Shown here piece after piece: positions 31,971-44,071 of a stretch of 64,000 nucleotides of DNA. Position 1 is the first letter of the stretch. Each line of letters begins with the position of its first letter. The stretch lies in assembly GCA_949592205.1 (NCBI GenBank), contig CATIUR010000003.1, positions 141,089,259 to 141,153,258 on the forward strand. The letters are read 5' to 3'. The notes beneath the pieces are model-generated. The model made no database searches, had not been told where the DNA came from, and was given only the letters and a program-made list of their open reading frames with translations. The translations under genes were made by a program, and so were the position numbers. The DNA is from Helichrysum umbraculigerum (Eukaryota > Streptophyta > Magnoliopsida > Asterales > Asteraceae).

Positions 31971-32821
31971 ATGCCTCCGCGAAAACACGCATTCAACGAT
32001 ACTGAACTCGCCCAACTCATTGCCCAGAGTGTGGCCCAAGCTATGGCGGTACGACAACCGAACTCCGGAAGCGAGGATACAGCCGTCAATGGCCCTCAAG
32101 CAAGACCCTGCACATACAAAGACTTCCTTAATTGTAAACCGCTGAACTTCAAGGGCACGGAAGGTGCTATTGGTTTGATCCGATGGATAGAGAAAATGGA
32201 ATCAGTCTTCAGGATCCGCAACTGCCCCGAGGATTGCAAGGTCAAGTATTCCATTGCACTCTCCTTGAAGGTGCTCTGACTTGGTGGAACACTCATGCTA
32301 ACGCAGTGGGCATTGACATTGCATATCAACTCCCCTGGGAAGATCTGAAAAAGAAACTCACGGACGAGTACTGTCCAAACGAAGAACTCCAGCGCTTAGA
32401 GGAGGAATTCTGGTATTTGTCAGTTCAGGGAACCGATATCACTGGCTATACCACTAGGTTCCAACAACTCGCTCTCCTCTGCCCTGCTATGGTAGACCCA
32501 GAACACAAACGTATCCAGAGATACATTCGCGGACTCCCGGAGAATATCCAGGGGAACGTTGCCTCATCCAAACCTGCAAACATCCAAAGTGCTATTCGTA
32601 TGGCACATGAACTCATGGCTATGATCGTTCGCCGTGAGACACCAGCCCCATCTTCTGGTAATAATAACAAAAGGAAACCTGATGGAAATCCTTACCTCCA
32701 GACTCAATCTAACAAAAAGCCTGCGACTGCTAAGGCTTACACTGCTAGTTCTGATGACTCGAAGACCTACAAGGGGAGCAGGCCATACTGCTCTAAATGT
32801 AGTCTTCATCATGATGGTTCA
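31971..32821 (+). pseudogene. gag: Gag of element A, 5' part (frameshifted, split by D)
   Basis: Starts MPPRK like the other gags, with the Gag core WIEKMESVF and a WWNTHAN motif. The first frame ends at 32279. The conserved continuation (LLEGALTWW) is in another frame from about 32255, so one base has been lost near 32245-32260. The downstream frame remains open to the zinc motif YCSKCSLHHDGSC, where element D inserted at GTTCA. Total length across both parts is one base short of 366 codons. The frameshift makes this copy non-coding for full Gag. Confidence 0.88.
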
Positions 32822-33295
32822 TGTGACACCTCGAAATTTAATGCTTTGCGGAAGCGAGTTTTGGGTGTCACTAATCACATATCAACCACCAAGATTAAAA
32901 GCAAACGACTCTAAATGAGACGTTGTAGAAAATATATTACATTACATAAGTTTTCAAAAGTAGTACAAAGTTTAAGTCATAAGTTTGAAACATAGTAGTG
33001 AGTTCGCAAAATGATTTCAGAAGATTTTAATACATAACCATTATACAAAATATAATGCAAGAAAATCTTCATGTCTAAATGGATGCATGCGACTCGTGAT
33101 AGCTAGCTTATCCTGTAGGCCATTCCTACTGTTGATGAGTACCTGAGAATACAACACTAAAAGGTCAGCTATAAAGCTGGTGAATCTCACAGGTTTTAAT
33201 ATAAACATTGATGTGATCAATATGATTATCCGACGATAATAAAAAGTTATAAATGAATAGTGATTTAAGCAATTTACTCACACAATGATTTTAAA

Positions 33296-33545
33296 CCAAT
33301 GCAGGTTCCCTAAACAATAACGAAATCAACTAGGATAAAACCAACGCAGGTTTTGGAACATTGAACAAACCAACGCAGGTTTTTGAACAATATGAAATTA
33401 GACAATGATGAAACCAACGCAGGTTTCGTAACATTGAACAAACCATCGCAGGTCTTCGAACAATGTGCAATTAAACAATGATGAAACCAACGCAGGTTTC
33501 GGAACATGGAACAAACCAACGCAGGTTTCCGAACAATGTGAAATT
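33296..33545. repeat. AAACC-AACGCA-GGTTT hairpin repeats in LTR D
   Basis: About eight copies of an AACGCA-looped inverted repeat, with arms from 4 to 7 bp (AAACC/GGTTT, GAAACC/GGTTTC, AAAACC/GGTTTT), spaced irregularly 30-50 bp. The second LTR repeats it at about 38164-38414. Confidence 0.9.
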
Positions 33546-34169
33546 TAACAATGCTAATCAGGACCAAAGAATGGTAGCCAAACAATGTAACTAATATAGT
33601 TAACCGAACTAAATAATCATTTAATTCCATGAGTTAATAATTAAATTAACTAATCAAATAACATATGATCACGAAAACATGTAAGCATTGTATCTCACCC
33701 CAATATTTAAAACAGTAAAAATGGGGCTGTGAGACTCACCTGAGTCAATCCGAGCAATGAATATATTCGACGTGGAATAGACAATCTTTGAAATCCCTTA
33801 GAGTCCTAAACACGCGAGATTCTAATGAGTAAATGGATTGTCCAATGTATTATTTAATGTTTATGTTTGAGTTTACAAAATTTGGTACGAGTCTGAAAAC
33901 AGTAATCTGCCATTTTCGGCCCCTAAACGACCCCGGATGGCCTAAAACTGACAAGGCTAAGGTACTTAGCCTTGATCATTGGGTTGTTTTTGAATGACCG
34001 AGCGAATTTGAGCCCAATCCGTTAAAATAAAATTTTCATCGAGAAGCTACCCTGTTTTAAGTCGACGTTTTCGAAAATTTATTTGTTCTGTTTTAGCTAG
34101 AATTCACAGGGCTAGTTTATTGATCCGTTGGATTATGAAATATAACGGGGGAATCCGCCGTATTAGTTT

Positions 34170-34424
34170 GAATACGCCGTATTCAATGGTTTCGAAGGGG
34201 AATACGCCGTATTCACCCGAATACGCCGTATTCGATGGCTAATCAGTCTGATTGGGCTCAAGATGTGGGGAATACGCCGTATTCACCCGAATACGCCGTA
34301 TTCAGTGGTTTTGAAGGGGAATACGCCGTATTCCCTTGAATACGCCGTATTCCGAAGAGGCGCGGGGAAAAAAATGTTTTCTGGGCGGGAATACGCCGTA
34401 TTCCCTTGAATACGCCGTATTCCA
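34170..34424. repeat. GAATACGCCGTATTC palindrome array in LTR D
   Basis: There are nine perfect 15-mers plus one variant, mostly in pairs separated by 4 bases (ACCC or CCTT). The copy in the other LTR is at about 39039-39293. Each is a 7-bp inverted repeat around one central C. Confidence 0.95.
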
Positions 34425-35131
34425 AGGTCTGGTTCGAGTCTGTTCTTGCAGACAACATCCAAAACCAGTTCTAAATCCTATTTCCGCATACAACAACCTA
34501 ATACAAAGCTAATATATGTTATGTAACGTATTATAAACATAAATTTAAAGGAAAATGTTAAATGATCCTTACAAGTTCAAAAACGAAACCGTGAGGTGGT
34601 GATGATGATGAAACCGGATGATGATGATGATCGAGAATGAAGATGGAGATGATTATGTAGTTGATGTTGCTGTTGTTTGATGATGAAACCGAAAGGAAGA
34701 AGAGGGAACGAGAGGGAAAAAGAGCAGAGATCGTGTGAGTGTGTGTGTGTGATAAATAATTGAGGTCGGTTGATATAACCGGCCTCAATTATTGAGGTGG
34801 TTGGGTATTTCCGACCCGTGTTCGCGTACCCGATCGTTATGTAGTATAATGTTTTAAAATGATAATTTTCTAAAAATAGATTCGTATAAGCTTTTAATTG
34901 AAATATTTTATAAAACTGTTTTCTCGGATGTTTAAAATTGTAACTTTGTTTTACCTAAAATGTACGGATAGTTTTCTGTATCTAAACTGTATTTAAATTT
35001 CAAACGGATTATGTAATTATTATCCTTAATAATAATACTTGATTTAAAAATGTTTTTCGCTCACTTTCATTTTGAGCTTCTACGTTTTGTTAAATTTGGT
35101 ATTCGCGATTATTTAAATAATCGTTTCGGTT

Positions 35132-35163
<32 letters not shown>

Positions 35164-35257
35164 ATACTTGAATGCTTAAGTGTTAACACGTATGTAATAC
35201 GTGATTTAAAAGTTTAAAGTGGCCCCTAATTTTGGCCCTTTTTGACCGGGTGTCACA

Positions 35258-35807
35258 TTCTCCCCTTGTTAGGAGAATTTCGTCCCGAAATTCCAGTGAA
35301 ACCTAGATTCGCGTGTTTCTAAGGCCGACTATGTGTTATGTCTAATACTAAGACATCCGATTTATCCTTCTCCCCTTGTTAGGCTTAAACCTACTGATCC
35401 CAAATGAAAATTGGAGAAGTCCGATTCTTTACCCGACCGTTACCCATGTGACACGGTAGGTCCGTCTTAACAAGTATCACTATGATTTGTATTTACAATT
35501 CTCCGCTTAATCTAGATTCTATCAGTCTCCTATAGAAACTAATTGATTCAACCTACATTAGCTCTATATGGGATGTGACCCATTGTTTACACAAAATATC
35601 AACCGGTATGTTTTCCGGTATAAACAATGTAGGATTTGTTATCCCAATACTTATGTAAGCTAAACCTCGTCTCTTAAAGAAACTATCGAACCTAAATTAT
35701 CCCTTTTTCCCTAATTCTATTGTGCACTTAGGATTTAGGGAAAACATAAAAGATATCAAGCAACAAGTAATATCTATCCATGTAAACAGTGTAAAGCAAT
35801 TAGGTCA
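35258..35807 (-). other. Element D 3' untranslated region and polypurine tract
   Basis: On the minus strand AATTTCGGGACGAAATT precedes the polypurine tract AACAAGGGGAGAA, which abuts the LTR at 35257. No pol remnants were seen. Confidence 0.8.
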
Positions 35808-36887
35808 TTAATGAGTGACCATACCAGTGTTGAGCAAGTCAATGAGTCTAGGGTTCTCGTCGTCTTCCCTAGTTCTGAGTACGTAGGCTCTTCCTCGAGC
35901 AGGGCCGATGTTCTTGTCCTTCAGCTTTGGACAGTCATTTCTGTAGTGACCTACAGTTCCACATTCAAAACAGGCTTTCACACGGCAATCTTTAGCAAGA
36001 TGCCCAAAACGCTTGCACTTATCACAGTGGTCGCCACAAGGCCCATCATGATGGCGTTTGCACTTTGAGCAGAAGGGCTTGGTTCCAGCGTACTCTTTCT
36101 TGTTTTCAGACCCAGAGGTGTTGGCCTTAATGGTTGCAGGCTTTTTGGAAGCCGGGCTTTGATTATCAGGATTTCCCTCAAGTTTTCTCTTGTTATCACT
36201 AGGGTGGTTTACAGTACTCTTGACAACAGACGTTCCTTGGCGAACGATCTGTGCCATCAGCTTATGTGCCATGCGCACAGTACCATGAAATGTAGGAGAG
36301 TTGGACGAGGTAACCATCCCTTGAATTTGTGGAGGAAGTCCCCAGACATAGCGCTCAATTCGCTTGGATTCCGTATCCACCATAGATGGACACAGGTGCG
36401 CCAACTGATTAAATCGAGAGGAATAACCAGCAATATCGTTGCCTTGAGTGGTGAGATTCCAGAATTCCGCCTCCAGCTGTTGAATTTCATCCCTAGGACA
36501 ATACTCATCCTTGAGCATTTTCTTCAGCTCATCCCAGGGAGTTTCCAGAGCAATGTCTTGGCCTATGGAGTCAGCATAAGTGTTCCACCATGTCAGAGCA
36601 TCATCCATAAAAGTGTAGGTGGCGAATTTGACCTTACAGTCCTCAGCGCAGTTGCAGATGCGAAAGACTGCCTCTGTCTTTTCCAGCCATCGTAACAACC
36701 CAATGGCACCTTCAGTGCCGTTGAATTTCAAAGGATTGCAGTTAAGGAAGTCTTTGTAGGTGCAGGGTTTCACTACAGGGGCATTTTGTGGTGTTTCAGC
36801 GCCGCTGGATCGTTGTCGCTCAGCACTTACTGCGTCAGCAACCAGTCGATCGACCTGAGCTTGAGTGAATTGGCGACGTGGAGGCAT
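35808..36887 (-). CDS. gag: Gag of element D
   Basis: 359 codons, intact. The N-terminus is MPPRRQF. The Gag core has WLEKTEAVF and ALTWWNTYAD. The C-terminal zinc motifs are CSKCKRHHDGPC (273-284) and two CX2CX4HX4C knuckles (288-301, 306-319). After RGRAYVLR the last 20 residues retain a NxxxxxLLNTGM trace of the protease N-terminus, then a stop. The element therefore derives from a gag-pol ancestor by loss of everything past that point. With nearly identical LTRs and an open frame, this Gag is likely still made and able to package RNA, with enzymes supplied in trans. Confidence 0.93.
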   Translation of the reverse strand: MPPRRQFTQAQVDRLVADAVSAERQRSSGAETPQNAPVVKPCTYKDFLNCNPLKFNGTEGAIGLLRWLEKTEAVFRICNCAEDCKVKFATYTFMDDALTWWNTYADSIGQDIALETPWDELKKMLKDEYCPRDEIQQLEAEFWNLTTQGNDIAGYSSRFNQLAHLCPSMVDTESKRIERYVWGLPPQIQGMVTSSNSPTFHGTVRMAHKLMAQIVRQGTSVVKSTVNHPSDNKRKLEGNPDNQSPASKKPATIKANTSGSENKKEYAGTKPFCSKCKRHHDGPCGDHCDKCKRFGHLAKDCRVKACFECGTVGHYRNDCPKLKDKNIGPARGRAYVLRTREDDENPRLIDLLNTGMVTH

Positions 36888-37690
36888 GTTCCTTCAATGA
36901 AGATAAGGGACATGTCAGAGTTTCGTATAAGAATATGATTATTGTAGTTGTATATATAACCGTAATATACCACAACACAAATGACAATCAATAGTGTAGA
37001 ATAATAATGATTGCAATCACTTAACTTGCGAGTTTAAATGATTACGAGTATTGAGGTTTATAAAGGTGAAGGGATGTTATATCCGAGCCGGAATGTGAAA
37101 GGGGTAGGAAAAGATTTGTACTTAAAGAAATATTGGATTTGAAAGTTAAAACTGATAGGTGAACGAAGGATGGTCCTCTGATGACCAGTTGGTGTAGAAT
37201 AAGGTATTGAAATGTTCAATTCTACCTAGGGTAAGCCTAATTCGAAGAGATGACCCTCTAAGCGTAGGCACATCCCGGTACTATTTTCCTGACTCGATCA
37301 ACTTACCATAGGCAAATTCTAAAATGTATCTAATCATTGATTATGTTAACAAGTATCTGAGGCGTATTATTATCCATACTATATAATAGCCTAATTGTAT
37401 AGACCATATATACATATCGTCCACCTAGTCGTGTCTAGCATAAAACAATTATGAGTCCCGGTTCTCTCGTGATCAGAGTCAACTAATGCATTCCTGTTCA
37501 ACATAACCCCTTTCAGATCTTACATCATCTTCATTTAATTGTACATAGTTGATCAGGCTATGTTAAATTAAACTCGTATGACGAAATCCCTGAACCAGTT
37601 ATATCTAATGAGGAATACTGCCTAACGGTCATAGTCTAGGCCCACTAAATGCAACCTAGTTCGCTATAACCTTTGGCTCTGATACCAATC
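36888..37690 (-). other. Element D leader and primer-binding site
   Basis: 37676-37687 is GCTCTGATACCA, the minus-strand primer site TGGTATCAGAGC (perfect tRNA-Met type), three bases from the LTR. Positions 37460-37675 match the leader of element A. The rest up to the gag start is non-coding. Confidence 0.85.
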
Positions 37691-40000
37691 TGTGACACCT
37701 CGAAATTTAATGCTTTGCGGAAGCGAGTTTTGGGTGTCACTAATCACATATCAACCACCAAGATTAAAAGCAAACGACTCTAAATGAGACGTTGTAGAAA
37801 ATATATTACATTACATAAGTTTTCAAAAGTAGTACAAAGTTTAAGTCATAAGTTTGAAACATAGTAGTGAGTTCGCAAAATGATTTCAGAAGATTTTAAT
37901 ACATAACCATTATACAAAATATAATGCAAGAAAATCTTCATGTCTAAATGGATGCATGCGACTCGTGATAGCTAGCTTATCCTGTAGGCCATTCCTACTG
38001 TTGATGAGTACCTGAGAATACAACACTAAAAGGTCAGCTATAAAGCTGGTGAATCTCACAGGTTTTAATATAAACATTGATGTGATCAATATGATTATCC
38101 GACGATAATAAAAAGTTATAAATGAATAGTGATTTAAGCAATTTACTCACACAATGATTTTAAACCAACGCAGGTTCCCTAAACAATAACGAAATCAACT
38201 AGGATAAAACCAACGCAGGTTTTGGAACATTGAACAAACCAACGCAGGTTTTTGAACAATATGAAATTAGACAATGATGAAACCAACGCAGGTTTCGTAA
38301 CATTGAACAAACCATCGCAGGTCTTCGAACAATGTGCAATTAAACAATGATGAAACCAACGCAGGTTTCGGAACATGGAACAAACCAACGCAGGTTTCCG
38401 AACAATGTGAAATTTAACAATGCTAATCAGGACCAAAGAATGGTAGCCAAACAATGTAACTAATATAGTTAACCGAACTAAATAATCATTTAATTCCATG
38501 AGTTAATAATTAAATTAACTAATCAAATAACATATGATCACGAAAACATGTAAGCATTGTATCTCACCCCAATATTTAAAACAGTAAAAATGGGGCTGTG
38601 AGACTCACCTGAGTCAATCCGAGCAATGAATATATTCGACGTGGAATAGACAATCTTTGAAATCCCTTAGAGTCCTAAACACGCGAGATTCTAATGAGTA
38701 AATGGATTGTCCAATGTATTATTTAATGTTTATGTTTGAGTTTACAAAATTTGGTACGAGTCTGAAAACAGTAATCTGCCATTTTCGGCCCCTAAACGAC
38801 CCCGGATGGCCTAAAACTGACAAGGCTAAGGTACTTAGCCTTGATCATTGGGTTGTTTTTGAATGACCGAGCGAATTTGAGCCCAATCCGTTAAAATAAA
38901 ATTTTCATCGAGAAGCTACCCTGTTTTAAGTCGACGTTTTCGAAAATTTATTTGTTCTGTTTTAGCTAGAATTCACAGGGCTAGTTTATTGATCCGTTGG
39001 ATTATGAAATATAACGGGGGAATCCGCCGTATTGGTTTGAATACGCCGTATTCAATGGTTTCGAAGGGGAATACGCCGTATTCACCCGAATACGCCGTAT
39101 TCGATGGCTAATCAGTCTGATTGGGCTCAAGATGTGGGGAATACGCCGTATTCACCCGAATACGCCGTATTCAGTGGTTTTGAAGGGGAATACGCCGTAT
39201 TCCCTTGAATACGCCGTATTCCGAAGAGGCGCGGGAAAAAAAATGTTTTCTGGGCGGGAATACGCCGTATTCCCTTGAATACGCCGTATTCCAAGGTCTG
39301 GTTCGAGTCTGTTCTTGCAGACAACATCCAAAACCAGTTCTAAATCCTATTTCCGCATACAACAACCTAATACAAAGCTAATATATGTTATGTAACGTAT
39401 TATAAACATAAATTTAAAGGAAAATGTTAAATGATCCTTACAAGTTCAAAAACGAAACCGTGAGGTGGTGATGATGATGAAACCGGATGATGATGATGAT
39501 CGAGAATGAAGATGGAGATGATTATGTAGTTGATGTTGCTGTTGTTTGATGATGAAACCGAAAGGAAGAAGAGGGAACGAGAGGGAAAAAGAGCAGAGAT
39601 CGTGTGAGTGTGTGTGTGTGATAAATAATTGAGGTCGGTTGATATAACCGGCCTCAATTATTGAGGTGGTTGGGTATTTCCGACCCGTGTTCGCGTACCC
39701 GATCGTTATGTAGTATAATGTTTTAAAATGATAATTTTCTAAAAATAGATTCGTATAAGCTTTTAATTGAAATATTTTATAAAACTGTTTTCTCGGATGT
39801 TTAAAATTGTAACTTTGTTTTACCTAAAATGTACGGATAGTTTTCTGTATCTAAACTGTATTTAAATTTCAAACGGATTATGTAATTATTATCCTTAATA
39901 ATAATACTTGATTTAAAAATGTTTTTCGCTCACTTTCATTTTGAGCTTCTACGTTTTGTTAAATTTGGTATTCGCGATTATTTAAATAATCGTTTCGGTT

Positions 40001-40049
<49 letters not shown>

Positions 40050-40140
40050 CTTGAATGCTTAAGTGTTAACACGTATGTAATACGTGATTTAAAAGTTTAA
40101 AGTGGCCCCTAATTTTGGCCCTTTTTGACCGGGTGTCACA
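37691..40140 (-). repeat. Element D 5' LTR
   Basis: 2,450 bp, nearly identical to 32822-35257 apart from a longer AT microsatellite (about 40007-40046). Confidence 0.95.
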
Positions 40141-40145
40141 GTTCA

Positions 40146-40391
40146 TGTCCCTGCACCAAATGCAGACGATTTGGACATCTGGCCAAAGATTGTAGAACAG
40201 TCACTACTGGTACCAACACCTCTGCACCCAAGACCTGCTACGAGTGCAACGGTACCGGACACTTCAGGAAGGACTGCCCAAAACTGAAGAGCAAGAACAA
40301 CAACGCTCGGGGCAGGGCTTATATACTCAACTCAGGGAATGACTGCCAAGACCCAAACACGGGTACGTTCTTTCTCACACCGTCTAACTAA
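40146..40391 (+). pseudogene. gag: Gag of element A, 3' part
   Basis: It continues the A gag frame after element D with two CX2CX4HX4C knuckles (CTKCRRFGHLAKDC and CYECNGTGHFRKDC). It then reads RGRAYILNSG and ends at DPNTGTFFLTPSN, a short trace of the protease N-terminus. Element A therefore also lost pol at the gag-protease border. The frame is in phase with the last frame of 31971-32821 once the insertion and one target copy are removed. Confidence 0.88.
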
Positions 40392-40778
40392 TATCATACT
40401 ACTTTCTTTGATAAATCCTGCCTACATAGTATCTCACGTGTTTCCTTAGATTCTAAGTACATAATAGAATCAGGAAATGACAGACTATTCGAAACCGACA
40501 GTGAAACTTCAATTACACTTTAAAAATGTAGTGAGCGAATTTTTCCCATTTATCTCACAACTGGTTGAGACCGGGAACCATAGAGCTATCGTTTTAACGC
40601 GTCGTCTACCCGAACTCTACGCCGCGAATCATCTGTTCGGAAAGAACCACCTGTACTTTCATTGTTTTCGCTTGAACTAAATTCTTATACTTACAAATTC
40701 ATACTTTACTTGCCGTTGAACAACACTTAATGTCATCATTAAAACATCATATTAATAAAAACACCCATTTCGTAGGAA
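40392..40778 (+). other. Element A region between gag and second frame
   Basis: Non-coding, or possibly intron-like. A 67-codon open frame (40477-40680) has no recognisable features and I do not support it. No protease or reverse transcriptase remnant was identified. Confidence 0.5.
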
Positions 40779-41525
40779 ATGACAAGTTATTCCACTGACG
40801 ACCAACTTGGTGAGGAGCAGTCCATGTTTCCTAACCTACTTACTCTCGAAAGCGACACCGAATCAGTGAAAGAAGAACCATTGGAAGAAATGGCACACCC
40901 GGGAGGGCTTGGAGAGATTCCACCTCCAACGACACTGGCTGAGATTTCTGAAACAACTAGGACTGACCCCAATTTACACTTTGCCACTGATAACCATACC
41001 ACTGGTACCGCTATCACCACTGCTTCTACTTTTACCACTCCGATCATTGTCAATGTAAATACGGGTAACTCCCACCAAACAAATGAAACACTAAACGCAT
41101 TACACAACCAACTGAACACCGTCCAGAAGGAAATGGCCGATCTACGTCAACTCGCCTTCGATCAGGGATTACGCCTGCAAACTCTAGAATTTCACTGGGA
41201 ACAATTAAGGTTCCTGTGTCTAACTCTGGGAGATGTACTCCAACTGGTCTCTAACTCCGTACCACAAAAAACACAGACTGGTATTCCCACTAAACAGGAT
41301 ACCGAAACCCGACTGACAAACCTAGGAGAAAACTCCAACACAGACTTTACTCAGCCCCGAACAAAAAGGGCAAAAACAACTCAAACTCATACCGATAGAG
41401 CTACGGGGAAAACTTATAGAGGAAACAAACCCCACTGTACCATATGCGACCGACATCACACTAGACTCTGTGGCAACCCTTGCCACCGATGTCAGACCCA
41501 TGGACACCAAGTCCAAGACTGTAGG
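40779..41525 (+). CDS. Element A second frame, N-terminal part: acidic, coiled coil, zinc knuckles
   Basis: 249 codons from ATG at 40779, then interrupted by solo LTR E; it continues in frame at 44072 (about 351 residues in total). The N-terminus is MTSYSTDD, followed by an acidic region (residues about 20-45), a Thr-rich stretch (60-100), a predicted coiled coil (about 105-150, LNALHNQLNTVQKEMADL), a basic patch RTKRAKTT, a CTICDRHHTRLC motif and CHRCQTHGHQVQDC. It has the nucleocapsid end of a Gag but no recognisable capsid core. I know no named family. It could be a second, diverged gag-like protein or a nucleic-acid-binding accessory protein. The long frame with three zinc motifs argues for real coding. 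Confidence 0.7.
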
Positions 41526-41895
41526 TGTAACACCCCCAAATTTAATGATTTGCGGAAGCTTGATTTGGGTGTTACTAATCAATAACAAAGCACAAAGATA
41601 ATAGCAAACGACTCTATATGCGTCGTTTTAACAAAATATATTGATAACTGAAATGTTTACAACATTTAAAGCTTTACATAGCTCGAGTTAAATAAAATGA
41701 GATTTCAGTACATAAGTACTTATACAAAATATACTAATGCAAGAAAATCTCAATAGTCTGCATGCTGACTCGAGCTAATATCCTGAAGCATAATCATCCT
41801 ACTGCTGGGTACCTGCGATATATGCTAAAAGGTCAGCTATAAAGCTGGTGAGCTCACAGGTTTGAAATCAAGTAATATTGTATGAACCGCAAGAT

Positions 41896-41970
41896 TTAAA
41901 TAATGAATTGCATCCAGCAATTAAATAATGAATTGCATCCAGCAATTAAATAATGAATTGCATCCAGCAA
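41896..41970. repeat. Three 25-bp repeats in solo LTR E
   Basis: Three exact tandem units, each containing the hairpin ATTGC-ATCCA-GCAAT. Confidence 0.95.
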
Positions 41971-42879
41971 TTAAATGATAATCATCGTGTATACAGCCAT
42001 GAGCACATAGTTGAGCTTAACTCGAGGGCCGGGTCCCCTATAGAGAATTCCGGGCGAGGTGCCTCCACGAATGCCTAATCAACATTCGTCTTCCCAAATA
42101 TTAGTACGTCCGTTTACCCGGTTAGTGCTTGCTAACCCGAACGAGGAGGGTCAATCCTATATGGTACCATATACTAATATTCACACTACAACGTATTAAC
42201 AACTATGCTGACGGAGGACTTTAAATGATTAGTTTCGAAAAACTCATGTAGTATATGAAAAGTTTGGTACTTGCGTTCACATGTAAAAGTTGAGCAGTAT
42301 ATCACACCCCTGAGTAAAACAGTAAAAAGAGGGGCTATGAGACTCACCTGAGTCTGAATGCGTTTAAACAAACGTAAGTTGATTAGCCGAAAAGAAGTCC
42401 AAAGACTTGTAACCTGAGGGTGTCCACGACACGCGATGGTTATAAATATGATTGGGTATCTTAAAAGATCACCCCTGCAGTTGTTCGTCCAACTATAATG
42501 TCCAAATATCCACTATTTGGTTGATATATTTAAGTGTTTGAAAAGTGTACGACCCGTTGGTGACGGATTTGTAATAATAATCTCAACTATTATTATTTTG
42601 ATTTCGTGGCGTCTTACTTGAAAAATGTGTTTTGATTGTGTTTTAGAAGCCGTTACGGAATCTAAGTACGGGGGTCCGGGGGCAGCGCCCCTGGTAGCGG
42701 GGTCCAAGGGGCAGAGCCCCTGGCTGGGGTCGAGCTGCCAGGTCAGCTTGGAAAATTTTTATTTCTACTATATTGCTTTGACGAAAAACGCATCTGGATC
42801 TGAATTTGGGTAAAATCGAGTGATAAATTTCGAGTCTCGACACTTAGTAAAAATCTGTGTTTTTGAGGTTCTGGTTTGT

Positions 42880-43190
42880 GCGACGTTGGGTGCGACGTCG
42901 CAGGTAGGGTTGCGACGTTGAGCATGACGTCGCTAAAGGCGACGTTTCGCAATTTAATGCGACGTAGGGTGCTGCGTCGCTAATGCGACGTAGGTGATTT
43001 CTGCGACGTAGGGGCTTGCGTCGCTAAGTGCGACGTGGCGAGGTATTGGCGACGTTAAGGCTGACGTCGCTATATGCGACGTCGCAATTTAATGCGACGT
43101 TGTGACTGACGTCGCACTATGCGACGTCACGAGGGGTTTTGCGACGTAGAAGCTGACGTCGCATAAATTCTGGGCCAAATGCGACGTAGC
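42880..43190. repeat. GCGACGT array in solo LTR E
   Basis: About 20 GCGACGT or ACGTCGC units in both orientations, many forming inverted pairs around short loops. This is the counterpart of the array in LTR B. Confidence 0.92.
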
Positions 43191-44071
43191 GGTCTGTTGG
43201 CCGGAAAATGTGTCGAAAAAGAGTTTTTCGGTTTCCGTTCGGTCCAAAACTTTTACCCAACCCTTATAGGGACATTATAAGTTGTTACAAACTACTAGAA
43301 AGTGAAAACACTTAAAAACGAGAGATTTCGGGATTTGTCGGAAACTTACAAAGTGTCGGATGAGAAATCCAAAAAGATAGGATGATAGATCGTGTCGCGG
43401 TGGTCGTGAATCTCTAAAAATCTTGAAGATCCGAAGTCGTTTGGTACGTTTATTTTGCGATTTTGTGAAGTTTTTGGTGATGGTGGTGGTTGGTGAGAAA
43501 GAGAGAAAAAGGAGAGTGAGAGAGAGAAAGAAAAGAAATAAATGAAAGAAAGAAGGTGGGATTGGGAGGTTAAGCTCCCAATTTCGCCCCGCGTTTCCGC
43601 TCCGTGCGGTGTTCGTTTGCTCCGTCGTTTAAACGTTAATTAATTATTTTTCATATTAATTGGTACATTTTAAATACAAATTATTACGCGATATTTTATT
43701 TAATTATTTTACAAATAAGTTTACATTTGAGTTATAAAGGTAAGTTGGTTTGTTCAGTTTGCGCGTTTTACATTTTAAATTGTGTAACTTTCTGATTGTA
43801 CGATACGAATAAATACGAAATATTATTATAATGATATTTTTGACATAACAACGTTATTTAATAAAATTTGTCACCAACGTCCATATAAAATTTGAATCGG
43901 AATACATTCGATTTAAATTGCGTACGATTTAATCAAACCGCATATTCGTATATATTCAACAATATATATATAATTCGATACATTAATTAGCCTAACCAGG
44001 AACTAATTACATGTATTAACATTCGATTAGGCACTAATTTCTAGTCCTAATTTGGCGGGTGTTACAGTAGG

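Larger units (their letters stand above)
32822..35257 (-). repeat. Element D 3' LTR
   Basis: In plus-strand view it runs TGTGACACCT to GGGTGTCACA. It contains an AACGCAGGTTT array, a GAATACGCCGTATTC array, GATGAT microsatellites (about 34600-34640) and an AT microsatellite near 35140. Open frames inside come from the repeats and are not called. Confidence 0.95.
32822..40140 (-). mobile_element. LTR retrotransposon D (gag-only, very young)
   Basis: The 7,319-bp minus-strand element is flanked by GTTCA (32817-32821, 40141-40145). LTRs are 2,436 bp (32822-35257) and 2,450 bp (37691-40140). The size difference is 14 bp of an AT microsatellite, and only about three substitutions are visible, so insertion is very recent. 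It has primer site, leader, intact gag and polypurine tract and no pol, a non-autonomous TR-GAG type. It must have been copied very recently by enzymes supplied in trans. Confidence 0.95.
41526..44066 (-). mobile_element. Solo LTR E
   Basis: A 2,541-bp LTR with ends TGTAACACCC and GGGTGTTACA, flanked by GTAGG (41521-41525, 44067-44071), and no internal region. Orientation is minus because its reverse complement start matches the LTR starts of G and H (CATGTAATTAGTTC block). It arose by recombination between the two LTRs of a former full element. It shares the CGACGT array and the GGGGCAGCGCCCC-type GC block with LTR B. The target site lies inside a zinc-knuckle frame of element A, which stays in phase across it. 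Confidence 0.94.

Noticed and set aside
34258..34458. Minus-strand open frames with repeated EYGVF/GIRRIP motifs
   Set aside because: These are translations of the GAATACGCCGTATTC array in LTR D, with no start context or family match.
40477..40680. 67-codon frame between gag and the second frame of element A
   Set aside because: No motif, no resemblance to protease or reverse transcriptase, and of chance length for this composition.
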